From: Argentina anserina
Lineage: Eukaryota; Streptophyta; Magnoliopsida; Rosales; Rosaceae
DNA length: 64,000 bases
Direction of reading: 5' to 3'
Assembly (NCBI RefSeq): GCF_933775445.1
Contig: NC_065875.1
Location: 21,947,555 to 22,011,554 of the forward strand
Both the position numbers and the translations under genes were made by a program. How positions within the stretch are numbered: the first letter of the stretch is position 1; each line of letters opens with the position of its first letter. This document shows, piece by piece, positions 12,745 to 25,204 of the stretch. The notes under the pieces were generated by a model. That model did no database searches. It saw only the letters and a program-made list of their open reading frames with translations, and was not told the origin of the DNA.

Positions 12745-12900
12745 CCCCTGCACGCACGCTCGCGACACCTGCAAGCCCCGCTCGCGACACCTGCAGCCCC
12801 GCTCGCGACACCTGCAGCCCCGCTCGCGACCCCTGCAGCCCCTGCATCCTGCCCTGCAGCCCCTGCATCCTGCCCTGCAGCCCCTGCGACCCCTTGCTGC
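12745..12900. repeat. GC-rich minisatellite in copia-D leader
   Basis: About four copies of a 21-22-bp unit containing CCGCTCGCGACACCTGCAG are followed by two copies of a related 21-bp unit (CCCTGCATCCTGCCCTGCAG). This GC-rich block stands out from the AT-rich surroundings. It lies in the untranslated leader between the LTR and the decayed gag region. Confidence 0.85.
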
Positions 12901-13217
12901 CCCTGCACACAGCCCCGCAGGGTTTCCTCTGCATTCGCTTTGCAAAAACATCTTTTTGCCCCGCAAGTCCCCGCATCAAAGCATTCAAAATTGCTCCTCC
13001 CGCATATTCACGCAAGAAACGTGAACTTCACAAGCAGTCTTCGCTCAAGAGAAGCTACTCCCGTCTTCTCTATCCTTTTGGGCCTATGGCCTGCCAAGCC
13101 CAATAGCCCTTTGGGCTTCATATTTTTTTTTCTTTTTCGGTTTTTCCTATTGACTTATTACATCGTTTGTTCGCACGTTTAGTTTCTAACTAATGTTCAC
13201 ATGCTCGTATAGGAAAA

Positions 13218-15714
13218 ATGATCAATTGTCGTACCACTGTGATGACATCCATGCCTGAGACGGACGTTACTCATGCACAATTTATGACATCAGTACGAAG
13301 ATCGAAAAGGAATTCATCAAGCAACTTCTTGCATGACGATCGATTTGCAGAGCAATTTAATTATATGCGGTCTATTTGGCAGACCAACAAGTATGTTTTT
13401 CTTAAAGTTGCTGCTTTTGAACATATATATATAAATTATCGGGCGCTATTAGCCTTTTTCATGTCTTCTTTTCCGGCCTTTCTTATAACGCCGATGAGAC
13501 CAAAGAGGGATATGATTCCCCTCTTGGTCGACGTTTTTCGTGTGACGGTCATGGGGGAGTCACGTTATTATTTATAGGGAAGAAATCGATTTCGTGTGGT
13601 TGTCTGAGTACACTGCTGTTTTGGGTGCGATCATGAGAATCACCGATATGCATCGATTATTTTGTGACTATATACATCACAACCCTTCTAATTCCGGTTA
13701 CATACTTGAATATTTCGATTATTCGAAACCTATACAACCCTCGTTTGTCATGGATGCGTCGCCATCGCGACTGTTATTTGAATGTTTGAGTTCTCTTAAA
13801 CTCATGTCTATAAACGATAATCCCAAGGTCTACGTACTCATTTATTTGAGTTGATTCATTACTCTGAAGCAGCACGATTTGCTGACAAAAGATCCCAAAA
13901 ATAACGAATTATATGGGACACACTTCAAGTGATTTAATGAACGTCTATGACGTTGTATTATCAGAGTTAACCTTGATGCATACTCCACATCCAAGAAACG
14001 CGTGCCATTTTTAGCACCTTTATCTATTTCTTGAGGGAATTTTGGAGATGGAAAAGTAACATTCTTCCATTCTCAAGTAAGCAAACATTTTGAGCCTCAG
14101 GTTAAGGCTCCGCCCGATCCGATAGGCAAGATTTTGTTGCTACAGACTTTTGATTAGTCAATCTATTTTGACTATGTCTTCTGCTTACTATTTTTCAAGT
14201 ATGACGTTGCCATGATTATTTCTCGACTTTAGCTTAAGTCGTCTATTCGAATTGGAAGTTTGGTTGTGTTGTATTAAATATTGACATATTCAATAAAATT
14301 TCTTGTTTACAAGATGGACTCGTGAGAATTTTATTTCCCTTGGCTTAGCATGCATGGTCAACGTTTGCAACTCACGTGGTTTTTAAATTGGCTGCTTTTG
14401 GGTTACATGGGACCCCAATAGCACTACATTGTGATTTTGGACCTTCAAATTTGGAAAACGGACCTCGGAACGTCAAAATTGACGTCATTTTTCCCGGTTA
14501 CTGTTCCGGCGTTTCCGGAACGTTTTCCGGCATTTTACCGCGTATTCGCCACCTTCCGGCCATATTCCGGCGTTTCCGACACCGCCACCCGGTTCCTACC
14601 AGCGTCCCCTGTCGGACCTGAAGTTCCGGCCTCCATACCGGTCAGTTTCCAGCCGCCGCTGGCCAGTTTTCCGGCAATCGGTGCCGCCGGTTTCCGGCGA
14701 ATTTTTCCAACGATTTTTTCGTCGTTTCTCGTCATTTTTCCGGCCTATTTCCAGCAGTTTTTACTGCCACGTTTTCCCAGTCCAAATTTCACCCGGTTTT
14801 GAGTTATTTTGACATGGTTTTCCGGTTAATTTTCCGGTTTTCTCTAAGTCATTTCATGGCTCAAACGATTTTATTATTATTGGTGACCACCCGCACCAAT
14901 TGGATGGTCTTTACCACCCAAATGTTTTGGTATTCAACTGCTCCAATACCATGTTTTTCCAACTCTTAAGTTGAAGAATGTAGTTCTATTGCCATGTGAT
15001 ACACTCGATGGGATTGCACATTTGTTTCAATCCCCCCTCTTACAATATTCTACGGCGTATTGTTTAGAGACGTTCACCGCGTCGTTGACTCTCTTAATCT
15101 TCATTTTGAGAATGTCCCACCGTGAAATCGAATGTCTTGCTAATTGCGTAACCACCCACACTGTCCTACGGCACAGATAGTTGTTTTACGGATCTCGTGA
15201 GGAGATTGTGTTCTATATCTTCGTGCCTTGCTAAGTTTTAAAGGCCATACATGCCAATGATGGATTTTCATCTTGATATTTGTGTTAAGAATGGAGAGGA
15301 ATAAATCTGTCAGATTTCATTGACAATAGCTTTTTCAAGCTTAGACAGTAGCTTTGTTAGCCTGCAGACATAGCTTTGCTTGTCTGCAGCAGTAGCTATA
15401 AGTAACTCAAGATTCTTTGAATCATGGGTTCGGTTTTGCTGTCTCCTCGATTTTGACATGATCGTTTTTTGGTCATTTTAAACAAGATATGATGATTCGA
15501 GTTATTTGAAATTCACATTATCATCTATTTTTCATGTTCACAAAGCGATTGGAGGACCACCTCACCTGTGCTCCACACGGTGAGGCCGAGCCTATCTGTG
15601 CCATGCACGGTGAGGCCGAGCCTCCCTATTTCGGCGGCTCCATGGCATTCAGGCCGTCGGTGGCGGCATCCCCTCCTTCACAGGAGCTTGTGATACCTCC
15701 CGTGTTTTTCTAAT
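13218..15714 (+). pseudogene. Decayed 5' internal region of copia-D
   Basis: Short plus-strand frames (13218-13577, 13594-13854, 14376-14802) occupy the place of gag and protease but I cannot match them to those domains. 14,460-14,780 is rich in TTCCGGC-type repeats. The region ends at the gypsy insertion site (GCCTC 15715-15719). Labelled as decayed element sequence from position only. Confidence 0.45.
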
Positions 15715-15719
15715 GCCTC

Positions 15720-17270
15720 CGATAAGAGCATTTTGTGCGACGTTTTTAACATGTTTTTACCTCAATTTGTACTTTGCTTAGTCCTTATTGTTGTACTATT
15801 GAGTCATTGAGTCGTAGTAAGAGTCTTGAGCGGTATTGGATGCATTTTTGTGCTTACATGAGTTAAAACGCATAATTGGTTTAGAGTCCTAGTTTGACTA
15901 GGAATCCTTGTTAGGTTTTGAAACTAATTATCTCTTACTTATGATTTTATTTTCTTATTTTCAGATTGGATTGAAGAGATAATTAAAGAAAAAAAGATGG
16001 AGCCAAGTCATGCAACAATTAAATAGAAGATGATCATTAAAGGCATAAAACATGGCATGTTTTAGGGAATAAAACATGACATGTTTTAGGGATTAAAGCA
16101 TGGCATGTTTTAGGGAATAAAACTTTCCATGTTTTAGGGATTAAAGCATGGCATGTTTAGAGGAAGAAAGAAGCAATTTCAAACCCTCCATCTTTCCTCT
16201 ATATATACATGGCTTCACCTCTCAAATAAGAGGACTTCTCATTTGCATTCAACAGCCAAACCTCTACCAAAATACTACCTCAAACATCCTTCACCAAAAC
16301 AGCAAACCATTCTCCCCCATATACAAATTCCATCTCCACCGAAATCACCATTGAAGACACACCTCCAAGGTTCCTACAACGTGTGATTCTCGTAACTCTT
16401 CTCCACGGGTTTGTTCGTTTTTGATTTTTGTACAATACTTTGTCTATGAAGATTGTAGTATGATGTTTGTGTGGGATTATTGTTTTGTATTAAGAATCGA
16501 AATTTTCAGATTGTTTTATTGGATTTTTGGTTCTTTGCCAAATTGATGGTTTCCTATAATTAATGAGTTTGTATTTCTATTATTGTGTTCTAATCATCTT
16601 TCTCATACTTTTAGATAATTTTTAGATATGTGCATATGAATTTAGTGCTTGGATGTAGTCCCTAAGATTGTGTTTAAGTGCTAGATTCATCAACCATATT
16701 GACACAAATTGAATCATGCCCTAAGTAGGTTCGGTTTGTGTTGATTAAAAGTGGTAAAAATTCTGGAAATTTGCATGTGAAACCATGGTGGGTGACGCCA
16801 CACATGAAACATGTCTCCAACAAAGATTTGGTGCTTAAATGTAATCTTGTTTGATTTCTACTCTAAGTGTTATTGAATTCGATTGCATGCAAATTTAGAT
16901 TAGGCCCTAAGTCAATCTAAATGTTAATTGAAATCTTGCATGATTAGATGATCCCCTAAGGCTCTAATTGTATTGGTGTCTAAAAAGTATGTAATTGGTC
17001 GAATTAGAATGCATGATAGGTTCGAACTTGTAATTATGTGGTGTAATGGTAAATTTGGTTTAAGTTTGTTAAAGAGAAGTCGATCATGTAAATAGTAATT
17101 TAAGTTTTATTTTAGTAGTTAATAATCAATCTCAAACCCCCTATTATTTGTTAACACTAAAAGTTTAGAGTTCCCTTCAATTCCCCGGAAAGAACGATCC
17201 CTGCTTATTCTATACTAACGATGATGTTTTACAGGGTTTATTATAGACGTTTTAACAAAACGCTCTATCA
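15720..17270 (+). repeat. Gypsy LTR1
   Basis: 1,551 bp, ends GCTCTATCA. The first base is C where the other copies have T (TGATAAGAGC), so the canonical TG end is mutated. It has a unique T in GCTTAGTCC near its start. A TATA-like CTATATATACATGG (16,199-16,212) follows 24-bp tandem repeats. Confidence 0.92.
16051..16163. repeat. 24-bp tandem repeats in gypsy LTR U3 (LTR1 copy)
   Basis: Units of 24 bp built on CATGGCATGTTTTAGGGA repeat about 4.7 times. The spacer alternates AATAAAA and ATTAAAG, giving a 48-bp higher-order period. They end about 35 bp before the TATA-like sequence, in the position of enhancer repeats. The same block recurs in LTR2 (about 20,793) and LTR3 (about 25,536). Confidence 0.9.
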
Positions 17271-20200
17271 TTTTGGCGCCGTTGCCGGGGAATTGAGAAA
17301 ATCTCAATTCTTTAAAGTGTTAATTTTGTACTATATTGTATATTTGTAAAAATAAATTCCTGTGAATAGTACGGTGAATAGTAACATTCAGTAAAAACAA
17401 TTACAACTTTTTTTTACATCTAAAAAAAAGTAAATCTCTGTAAATTTTTTTTTACTTTTTTTTTTGTAAGTGTAAAAATACTTATAGATTGTAAAAATAA
17501 AAAGTAAAAAAAAACTTTATCTTTGTAAAAATAAATTTTGTGTACAATAAATTAAAAAAATTATTAAAAAATAAATGTATGTGAACAGTACTAGGTAACA
17601 GTAAAATACGCACAGTAAAAATTAAACTTTAAAAAAAAAATTGTGATAAATGTTTTAATTTTGTTGTAGTATGCATATAGGATACTTGTTACACTTAGAT
17701 AATTTTTAAGGAAACTAAATGTTTATTTATGCTTAGTTTATTGTAAGTTATAAAGTGAACGGAATAGGTAAAGTCCATTTTGTTAATATTAGCCTTAACC
17801 CTCCATTTGTACCTTGCTAAGGTCACTTGGGGTTGAAGGCGGCTTTTATTAACACTTTGCGAGCAGTCTAACACACAAATTTATTCCGAGCTGAGTAAGG
17901 GGCATGCTATTTTCATTACCCTGGTTTAAGGTTTACAAAATTGGATCTCAGAGGCCCATAGACTGACATACATCTCGGTGATGGAGTCGATAGTGGAAAC
18001 ATCCTTTCGAGGGTGTAGCCTCCGTGGTGTCCAACAAATGAGTCCTGCCTTGCGACTATCTCTGAATCTAGCTATCCAGCCTTCTGAAACAAAAGAATGA
18101 GTTTGTGTCTAGACAACATACTTAGGCCGCATGTCCACCTTGCTTTATAACTTAGAAAATAACTTTGTATAAATAGATGTATATAGTTTCAAAAGAAAAT
18201 GATATTCTAACTTTTAAGGTATATCGGATAAAGCAAGACCCTTACCTGGGGCTGTTTCAGTCCGTTGCACAGTTAGCTCATCTGCTCCACGTACCTTAAA
18301 TGTTAGGATTGTGTGTGAATAAAATCAATTAGACTTAGTAATACTTTATGTAGATTTCGTAACATTAAAAATAAAATAAAGTAAAAAATAAAAAAATTAA
18401 AAAAGAATAAAAAAACAAAAAAAATGAAAAATAATAACAAAAAAATGATTAGAGGAAAGAAGTTCCAAGTGGGCCAGAAAGTTCTGTTATTCCATTCGAG
18501 GCTTATGTTATTTTCAGGGAAACTTCGTTCGCGTTGGGTTGGCCCATTTGTTGTTACTAACGTGTTTGCTCATGGTGCAGTTGAGATTAAAAGTGATACA
18601 ACAGGGAAGGCATTCAAGGTGAATGGGCATCGACTTAAGCTCTACTATGAGCCATTTGAGGAGCACACGTATGAGGAGACAATTGTGAGAGATGCGCCTA
18701 AATGAGAATGAACATGAGAGAGTCTAGGCTGAGAGACTATAAAACTCAAGCGCTGCATGGGAGACAACCCATTTCAACCGTATCTGTGAAGGAGTCGTCT
18801 ACGGGAGTTCGAATTTTCTAATCCCTTCACTCTTATGGTTGACTTGTATATGTGTTGATATGTGATCTTATTCTATGCTTGTGAATTACATTCTTACTAT
18901 TGAGCTTACATTGAGGACAATGTAATTTTCTAAGTGTGGGGTAGGGTTGCAAGTTCATTGATTGTTTGTGTCATGATAAAAAAAAATCCAAAAAAAAAAA
19001 TATTGCTTTATTGAGTCTTAGGAATTAGGATGCCCCTAAAGTCTAGGATGATTATGTCTCTAAAATACATAGATGATGGTTTTGCATTTCATACGAATTG
19101 AATTGTAAGTTTCATTGATGATGTGGATTTGGTATGAACATGTGAGATTTGGATTGATTGATTATGACATACATGTTTTGGTCAGTTTAAAGTCCATAAC
19201 AACCTGTGAGTTTTTGAGCCTATATGTACTTTTTTTTTCATGAGATGTAATTTGAAATTTCGTGATTATTCATGAACCTCACTATTCTTTGCATATTCAA
19301 TAACTATGTGTCATAGCTTTTAATGGACTCTAGAATTTACTAGAACTCACTTTTGTGATTGTTGAAACATTTAAGTCATAAAATGCTCTGATTTTGAAAA
19401 TGATTTATGGATCATATCTAGGAATACCACCACTTTAGCCAAATAACCATGTATCCCTATATGTGCCCTGTTTGGGACCCTTTAGTTGAACCACATTTGA
19501 GCCTACATTGAGCCTTTTATTCATCACCTATGTTATCACCATGCTTAGTATAGTTACCTCTACCTTGTCCTATAGATTTGGCAGAATTCTTATTGAGATG
19601 ATGTTGTGATGATACATGAAATAAGTGTGGGGTGGAAGACATTTGAAAAAAAAAATCAACAAGCTTTTAAGCAAGCATTGCCGAAAAAAAAAACAAGAAA
19701 AAGAAAGAAAAAAGATAATGATGAACTCGGCAAGAAAAGAAAAAATGTTATGTTGTCTTTCATTTGTGATTTGGAGTTGAGTTGTAATTGAAGGTCTAAA
19801 AATTTTTACTTGACCTTTGTCCATGTTCACTTTGTGGTTAGAATGATGATTGTGCCCAACTTGTTATATTCGGCCCCTGATGGTGTGTGGTGTTATAAGG
19901 ATGATGTTTACTCTGCTGAGTCTATAGGATTACCTTTGTGATTCCTTGATATTCCATGTCTTTAGCTACGCCTAAACATTTACCTTATCTAATGATCCTA
20001 ATGATTCTTAAAATGAGCAAATCTTGGTTTGTGGAGATGATCACAAGAGTTGAGCATATGGTTTTGGTCCATTTGTGCACTTAGTTGTTAAATGAGGTTT
20101 TCCTATGTTATTCACAAAGTGCTTTCATTTGTTGAAATATGCAAGTTATTTGATGCCTTAATATCATTTCTCTTGCATATACTTATGTCTGAATGATAAC

Positions 20201-20461
20201 CATGAATCTGAGTGAAAAGAAGAGAGTATGCCTTGTGAGGAGGATTGGATTGACTAAACATGTTAAATGCTTATTGTCTCGTATCTGACTTATTCATACT
20301 ATGAAGCATGTTTATGAAACTTGGAATTTATGTGCTTACATTCAAATGCTTAAACTTGAAAACTATGTGTTTTGAGATTCTAAGACAATCATTTAGGGGC
20401 AATAGTGTATCATTTAGTTTTATTTTGCTAAGGGACTAGCAAAAGCCAAGTGTGGGGTAGT
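17271..20461 (+). other. Gypsy internal region 1
   Basis: Begins with the primer-binding sequence TTTTGGCGCCGTTGCCGGGG. It then runs through an A/T-rich leader containing TGTGAACAGTAC-like motifs (about 17.33-17.64 kb) and a structured-looking leader with GGAATAGGTAAAG (about 17.76-18.3 kb). The integrase C-terminal frame follows at 18,424-18,705, then a 1.7-kb non-coding 3' region. AAGTGTGGGG occurs three times (near 18,932, 19,623 and 20,451). No gag, protease, RT or RNase H is visible. Confidence 0.88.
18424..18705 (+). pseudogene. Gypsy integrase C-terminal remnant (unit 1)
   Basis: 93-codon open frame. Residues 10-75 read like the C-terminal SH3-like/GPF module of gypsy integrases: KFQVGQKVLLFHSRL, then GKLRSRWVGPFVV, then VNGHRLKLYYE. 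The catalytic core and all upstream pol domains are deleted. The first ATG lies in an A-rich tract and may not be a used start. The frame is followed by GGGAGACAACCCA, a motif common just after pol in Athila/Tat elements. The protein is identical to that of unit 2. It may be an unselected remnant or a retained DNA- or protein-binding piece. Confidence 0.85.
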
Positions 20462-22012
20462 TGATAAGAGCATTTTGTGCGACGTTTTTAACATGTTTTT
20501 ACCTCAATTTGTACTTTGCTTAGCCCTTATTGTTGTACTATTGAGTCATTGAGTCGTAGTAAGAGTCTTGAGCGGTATTGGATGCATTTTTGTGCTTACA
20601 TGAGTTAAAACGCATAATTGGTTTAGAGTCCTAGTTTGACTAGGAATCCTTGTTAGGTTTTGAAACTAATTATCTCTTACTTATGATTTTATTTTCTTAT
20701 TTTCAGATTGGATTGAAGAGATAATTAAAGAAAAAAAGATGGAGCCAAGTCATGCAACAATTAAATAGAAGATGATCATTAAAGGCATAAAACATGGCAT
20801 GTTTTAGGGAATAAAACATGACATGTTTTAGGGATTAAAGCATGGCATGTTTTAGGGAATAAAACTTTCCATGTTTTAGGGATTAAAGCATGGCATGTTT
20901 AGAGGAAGAAAGAAGCAATTTCAAACCCTCCATCTTTCCTCTATATATACATGGCTTCACCTCTCAAATAAGAGGACTTCTCATTTGCATTCAAGAGCCA
21001 AACCTCTACCAAAATACTACCTCAAACATCCTTCACCAAAACAGCAAACCATTCTCCCCCATATACAAATTCCATCTCCACCGAAATCACCATTGAAGAC
21101 ACACCTCCAAGGTTCCTACAACGTGTGATTCTCGTAACTCTTCTCCACGGGTTTGTTCGTTTTTGATTTTTGTACAATACTTTGTCTATGAAGATTGTAG
21201 TATGATGTTTGTGTGGGATTATTGTTTTGTATTAAGAATCGAAATTTTCAGATTGTTTTATTGGATTTTTGGTTCTTTGCCAAATTGATGGTTTCCTATA
21301 ATTAATGAGTTTGTATTTCTATTATTGTGTTCTAATCATCTTTCTCATACTTTTAGATAATTTTTAGATATGTGCATATGAATTTAGTGCTTGGATGTAG
21401 TCCCTAAGATTGTGTTTAAGTGCTAGATTCATCAACCATATTGACACAAATTGAATCATGCCCTAAGTAGGTTCGGTTTGTGTTGATTAAAAGTGGTAAA
21501 AATTCTGGAAATTTGCATGTGAAACCATGGTGGGTGACGCCACACATGAAACATGTCTCCAACAAAGATTTGGTGCTTAAATGTAATCTTGTTTGATTTC
21601 TACTCTAAGTGTTATTGAATTCGATTGCATGCAAATTTAGATTAGGCCCTAAGTCAATCTAAATGTTAATTGAAATCTTGCATGATTAGATGATCCCCTA
21701 AGGCTCTAATTGTATTGGTGTCTAAAAAGTATGTAATTGGTCGAATTAGAATGCATGATAGGTTCGAACTTGTAATTATGTGGTGTAATGGTAAATTTGG
21801 TTTAAGTTTGTTAAAGAGAAGTCGATCATGTAAATAGTAATTTAAGTTTTATTTTAGTAGTTAATAATCAATCTCAAACCCCCTATTATTTGTTAACACT
21901 AAAAGTTTAGAGTTCCCTTCAATTCCCCGGAAAGAACGATCCCTGCTTATTCTATACTAACGATGATGTTTTACAGGGTTTATTATAGACGTTTTAACAA
22001 AACGCTCTATCA
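20462..22012 (+). repeat. Gypsy LTR2 (shared middle LTR)
   Basis: 1,551 bp, serves as 3' LTR of unit 1 and 5' LTR of unit 2. It has C in GCTTAGCCC like LTR3 and a private G in TTCAAGAGCC (others TTCAACAGCC). It is preceded by AAGTGTGGGGTAGT, the likely polypurine tract. Confidence 0.92.
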
Positions 22013-25000
22013 TTTTGGCGCCGTTGCCGGGGAATTGAGAAAATCTCAATTCTTTAAAGTGTTAATTTTGTACTATATTGTATATTTGTAAAAATAAATT
22101 CCTGTGAATAGTACGGTGAATAGTAACATTCAGTAAAAACAATTACAACTTTTTTTTACATCTAAAAAAAAGTAAATCTCTGTAAATTTTTTTTTACTTT
22201 TTTTTTTGTAAGTGTAAAAATACTTATAGATTGTAAAAATAAAAAGTAAAAAAAAACTTTATCTTTGTAAAAATAAATTTTGTGTACAATAAATTAAAAA
22301 AATTATTAAAAAATAAATGTATGTGAACAGTACTAGGTAACAGTAAAATACGCACAGTAAAAATTAAACTTTAAAAAAAAAAATTGTGATAAATGTTTTA
22401 ATTTTGTTGTAGTATGCATATAGGATACTTGTTACACTTAGATAATTTTTAAGGAAACTAAATGTTTATTTATGCTTAGTTTATTGTAAGTTATAAAGTG
22501 AACGGAATAGGTAAAGTCCATTTTGTTAATATTAGCCTTAACCCTCCATTTGTACCTTGCTAAGGTCACTTGGGGTTGAAGGCGGCTTTTATTAACACTT
22601 TGCGAGCAGTCTAACACACAAATTTATTCCGAGCTGAGTAAGGGGCATGCTATTTTCATTACCCTGGTTTAAGGTTTACAAAATTGGATCTCAGAGGCCC
22701 ATAGACTGACATACATCTCGGTGATGGAGTCGATAGTGGAAACATCCTTTCGAGGGTGTAGCCTCCGTGGTGTCCAACAAATGAGTCCTGCCTTGCGACT
22801 ATCTCTGAATCTAGCTATCCAGCCTTCTGAAACAAAAGAATGAGTTTGTGTCTAGACAACATACTTAGGCCGCATGTCCACCTTGCTTTATAACTTAGAA
22901 AATAACTTTGTATAAATAGATGTATATAGTTTCAAAAGAAAATGATATTCTAACTTTTAAGGTATATCGGATAAAGCAAGACCCTTACCTGGGGCTGTTT
23001 CAGTCCGTTGCACAGTTAGCTCATCTGCTCCACGTACCTTAAATGTTAGGATTGTGTGTGAATAAAATCAATTAGACTTAGTAATACTTTATGTAGATTT
23101 CGTAACATTAAAAATAAAATAAAGTAAAAAATAAAAAAATTAAAAAAGAATAAAAAAACAAAAAAAATGAAAAATAATAACAAAAAAATGATTAGAGGAA
23201 AGAAGTTCCAAGTGGGCCAGAAAGTTCTGTTATTCCATTCGAGGCTTATGTTATTTTCAGGGAAACTTCGTTCGCGTTGGGTTGGCCCATTTGTTGTTAC
23301 TAACGTGTTTGCTCATGGTGCAGTTGAGATTAAAAGTGATACAACAGGGAAGGCATTCAAGGTGAATGGGCATCGACTTAAGCTCTACTATGAGCCATTT
23401 GAGGAGCACACGTATGAGGAGACAATTGTGAGAGATGCGCCTAAATGAGAATGAACATGAGAGAGTCTAGGCTGAGAGACTATAAAACTCAAGCGCTGCA
23501 TGGGAGACAACCCATTTCAACCGTATCTGTGAAGGAGTCGTCTACGGGAGTTCGAATTTTCTAATCCCTTCACTCTTATGGTTGACTTGTATATGTGTTG
23601 ATATGTGATCTTATTCTATGCTTGTGAATTACATTCTTACTATTGAGCTTACATTGAGGACAATGTAATTTTCTAAGTGTGGGGTAGGGTTGCAAGTTCA
23701 TTGATTGTTTGTGTCATGATAAAAAAAAATCCAAAAAAAAAAATATTGCTTTATTGAGTCTTAGGAATTAGGATGCCCCTAAAGTCTAGGATGATTATGT
23801 CTCTAAAATACATAGATGATGGTTTTGCATTTCATACGAATTGAATTGTAAGTTTCATTGATGATGTGGATTTGGTATGAACATGTGAGATTTGGATTGA
23901 TTGATTATGACATACATGTTTTGGTCAGTTTAAAGTCCATAACAACCTGTGAGTTTTTGAGCCTATATGTACTTTTTTTTTCATGAGATGTAATTTGAAA
24001 TTTCGTGATTATTCATGAACCTCACTATTCTTTGCATATTCAATAACTATGTGTCATAGCTTTTAATGGACTCTAGAATTTACTAGAACTCACTTTTGTG
24101 ATTGTTGAAACATTTAAGTCATAAAATGCTCTGATTTTGAAAATGATTTATGGATCATATCTAGGAATACCACCACTTTAGCCAAATAACCATGTATCCC
24201 TATATGTGCCCTGTTTGGGACCCTTTAGTTGAACCACATTTGAGCCTACATTGAGCCTTTTATTCATCACCTATGTTATCACCATGCTTAGTATAGTTAC
24301 CTCTACCTTGTCCTATAGATTTGGCAGAATTCTTATTGAGATGATGTTGTGATGATACATGAAATAAGTGTGGGGTGGAAGACATTTGAAAAAAAAAATC
24401 AACAAGCTTTTAAGCAAGCATTGCCGAAAAAAAAAACAAGAAAAAGAAAGAAAAAAGATAATGATGAACTCGGCAAGAAAAGAAAAAATGTTATGTTGTC
24501 TTTCATTTGTGATTTGGAGTTGAGTTGTAATTGAAGGTCTAAAAATTTTTACTTGACCTTTGTCCATGTTCACTTTGTGGTTAGAATGATGATTGTGCCC
24601 AACTTGTTATATTCGGCCCCTGATGGTGTGTGGTGTTATAAGGATGATGTTTACTCTGCTGAGTCTATAGGATTACCTTTGTGATTCCTTGATATTCCAT
24701 GTCTTTAGCTACGCCTAAACATTTACCTTATCTAATGATCCTAATGATTCTTAAAATGAGCAAATCTTGGTTTGTGGAGATGATCACAAGAGTTGAGCAT
24801 ATGGTTTTGGTCCATTTGTGCACTTAGTTGTTAAATGAGGTTTTCCTATGTTATTCACAAAGTGCTTTCATTTGTTGAAATATGCAAGTTATTTGATGCC
24901 TTAATATCATTTCTCTTGCATATACTTATGTCTGAATGATAACCATGAATCTGAGTGAAAAGAAGAGAGTATGCCTTGTGAGGAGGATTGGATTGACTAA

Positions 25001-25204
25001 ACATGTTAAATGCTTATTGTCTCGTATCTGACTTATTCATACTATGAAGCATGTTTATGAAACTTGGAATTTATGTGCTTACATTCAAATGCTTAAACTT
25101 GAAAACTATGTGTTTTGAGATTCTAAGACAATCATTTAGGGGCAATAGTGTATCATTTAGTTTTATTTTGCTAAGGGACTAGCAAAAGCCAAGTGTGGGG
25201 TAGT
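22013..25204 (+). other. Gypsy internal region 2
   Basis: Copy of internal region 1, one base longer because an A-run has 11 instead of 10 A (22,373-22,383). The reading frame and primer-binding site are the same. Confidence 0.9.
23167..23448 (+). pseudogene. Gypsy integrase C-terminal remnant (unit 2)
   Basis: Second copy of the 93-codon frame with SRWVGPFVV and NGHRLKLYYE, identical in sequence to the unit 1 copy 4,743 bp upstream. The same deletion of all other gag-pol domains is seen. Confidence 0.85.

Noticed and set aside
12646..13015. Gly/Ala/Arg/Cys-rich minus-strand ORFs (collagen-like)
   Set aside because: Translation of the CTGCAG minisatellite in three frames; repeat artefact.
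15540..15660. CACGGTGAGGCCGAGCCT direct repeat thought to be a regulatory site
   Set aside because: A two-copy repeat of about 35 bp within decayed copia-D DNA; no evidence of function.
16148..16386. Repeated small ORFs in the gypsy LTR (also at 20,890 and 25,633)
   Set aside because: They occur three times because the LTR is triplicated. They overlap the TATA-to-leader region and have no domain. Not genes.
19570..19830. ORFs around the A-rich 19.6-kb region of gypsy internal 1 (and 24.3 kb copy)
   Set aside because: Low-complexity Lys-rich and complementary Phe-rich translations of poly-A/T tracts. No domain.
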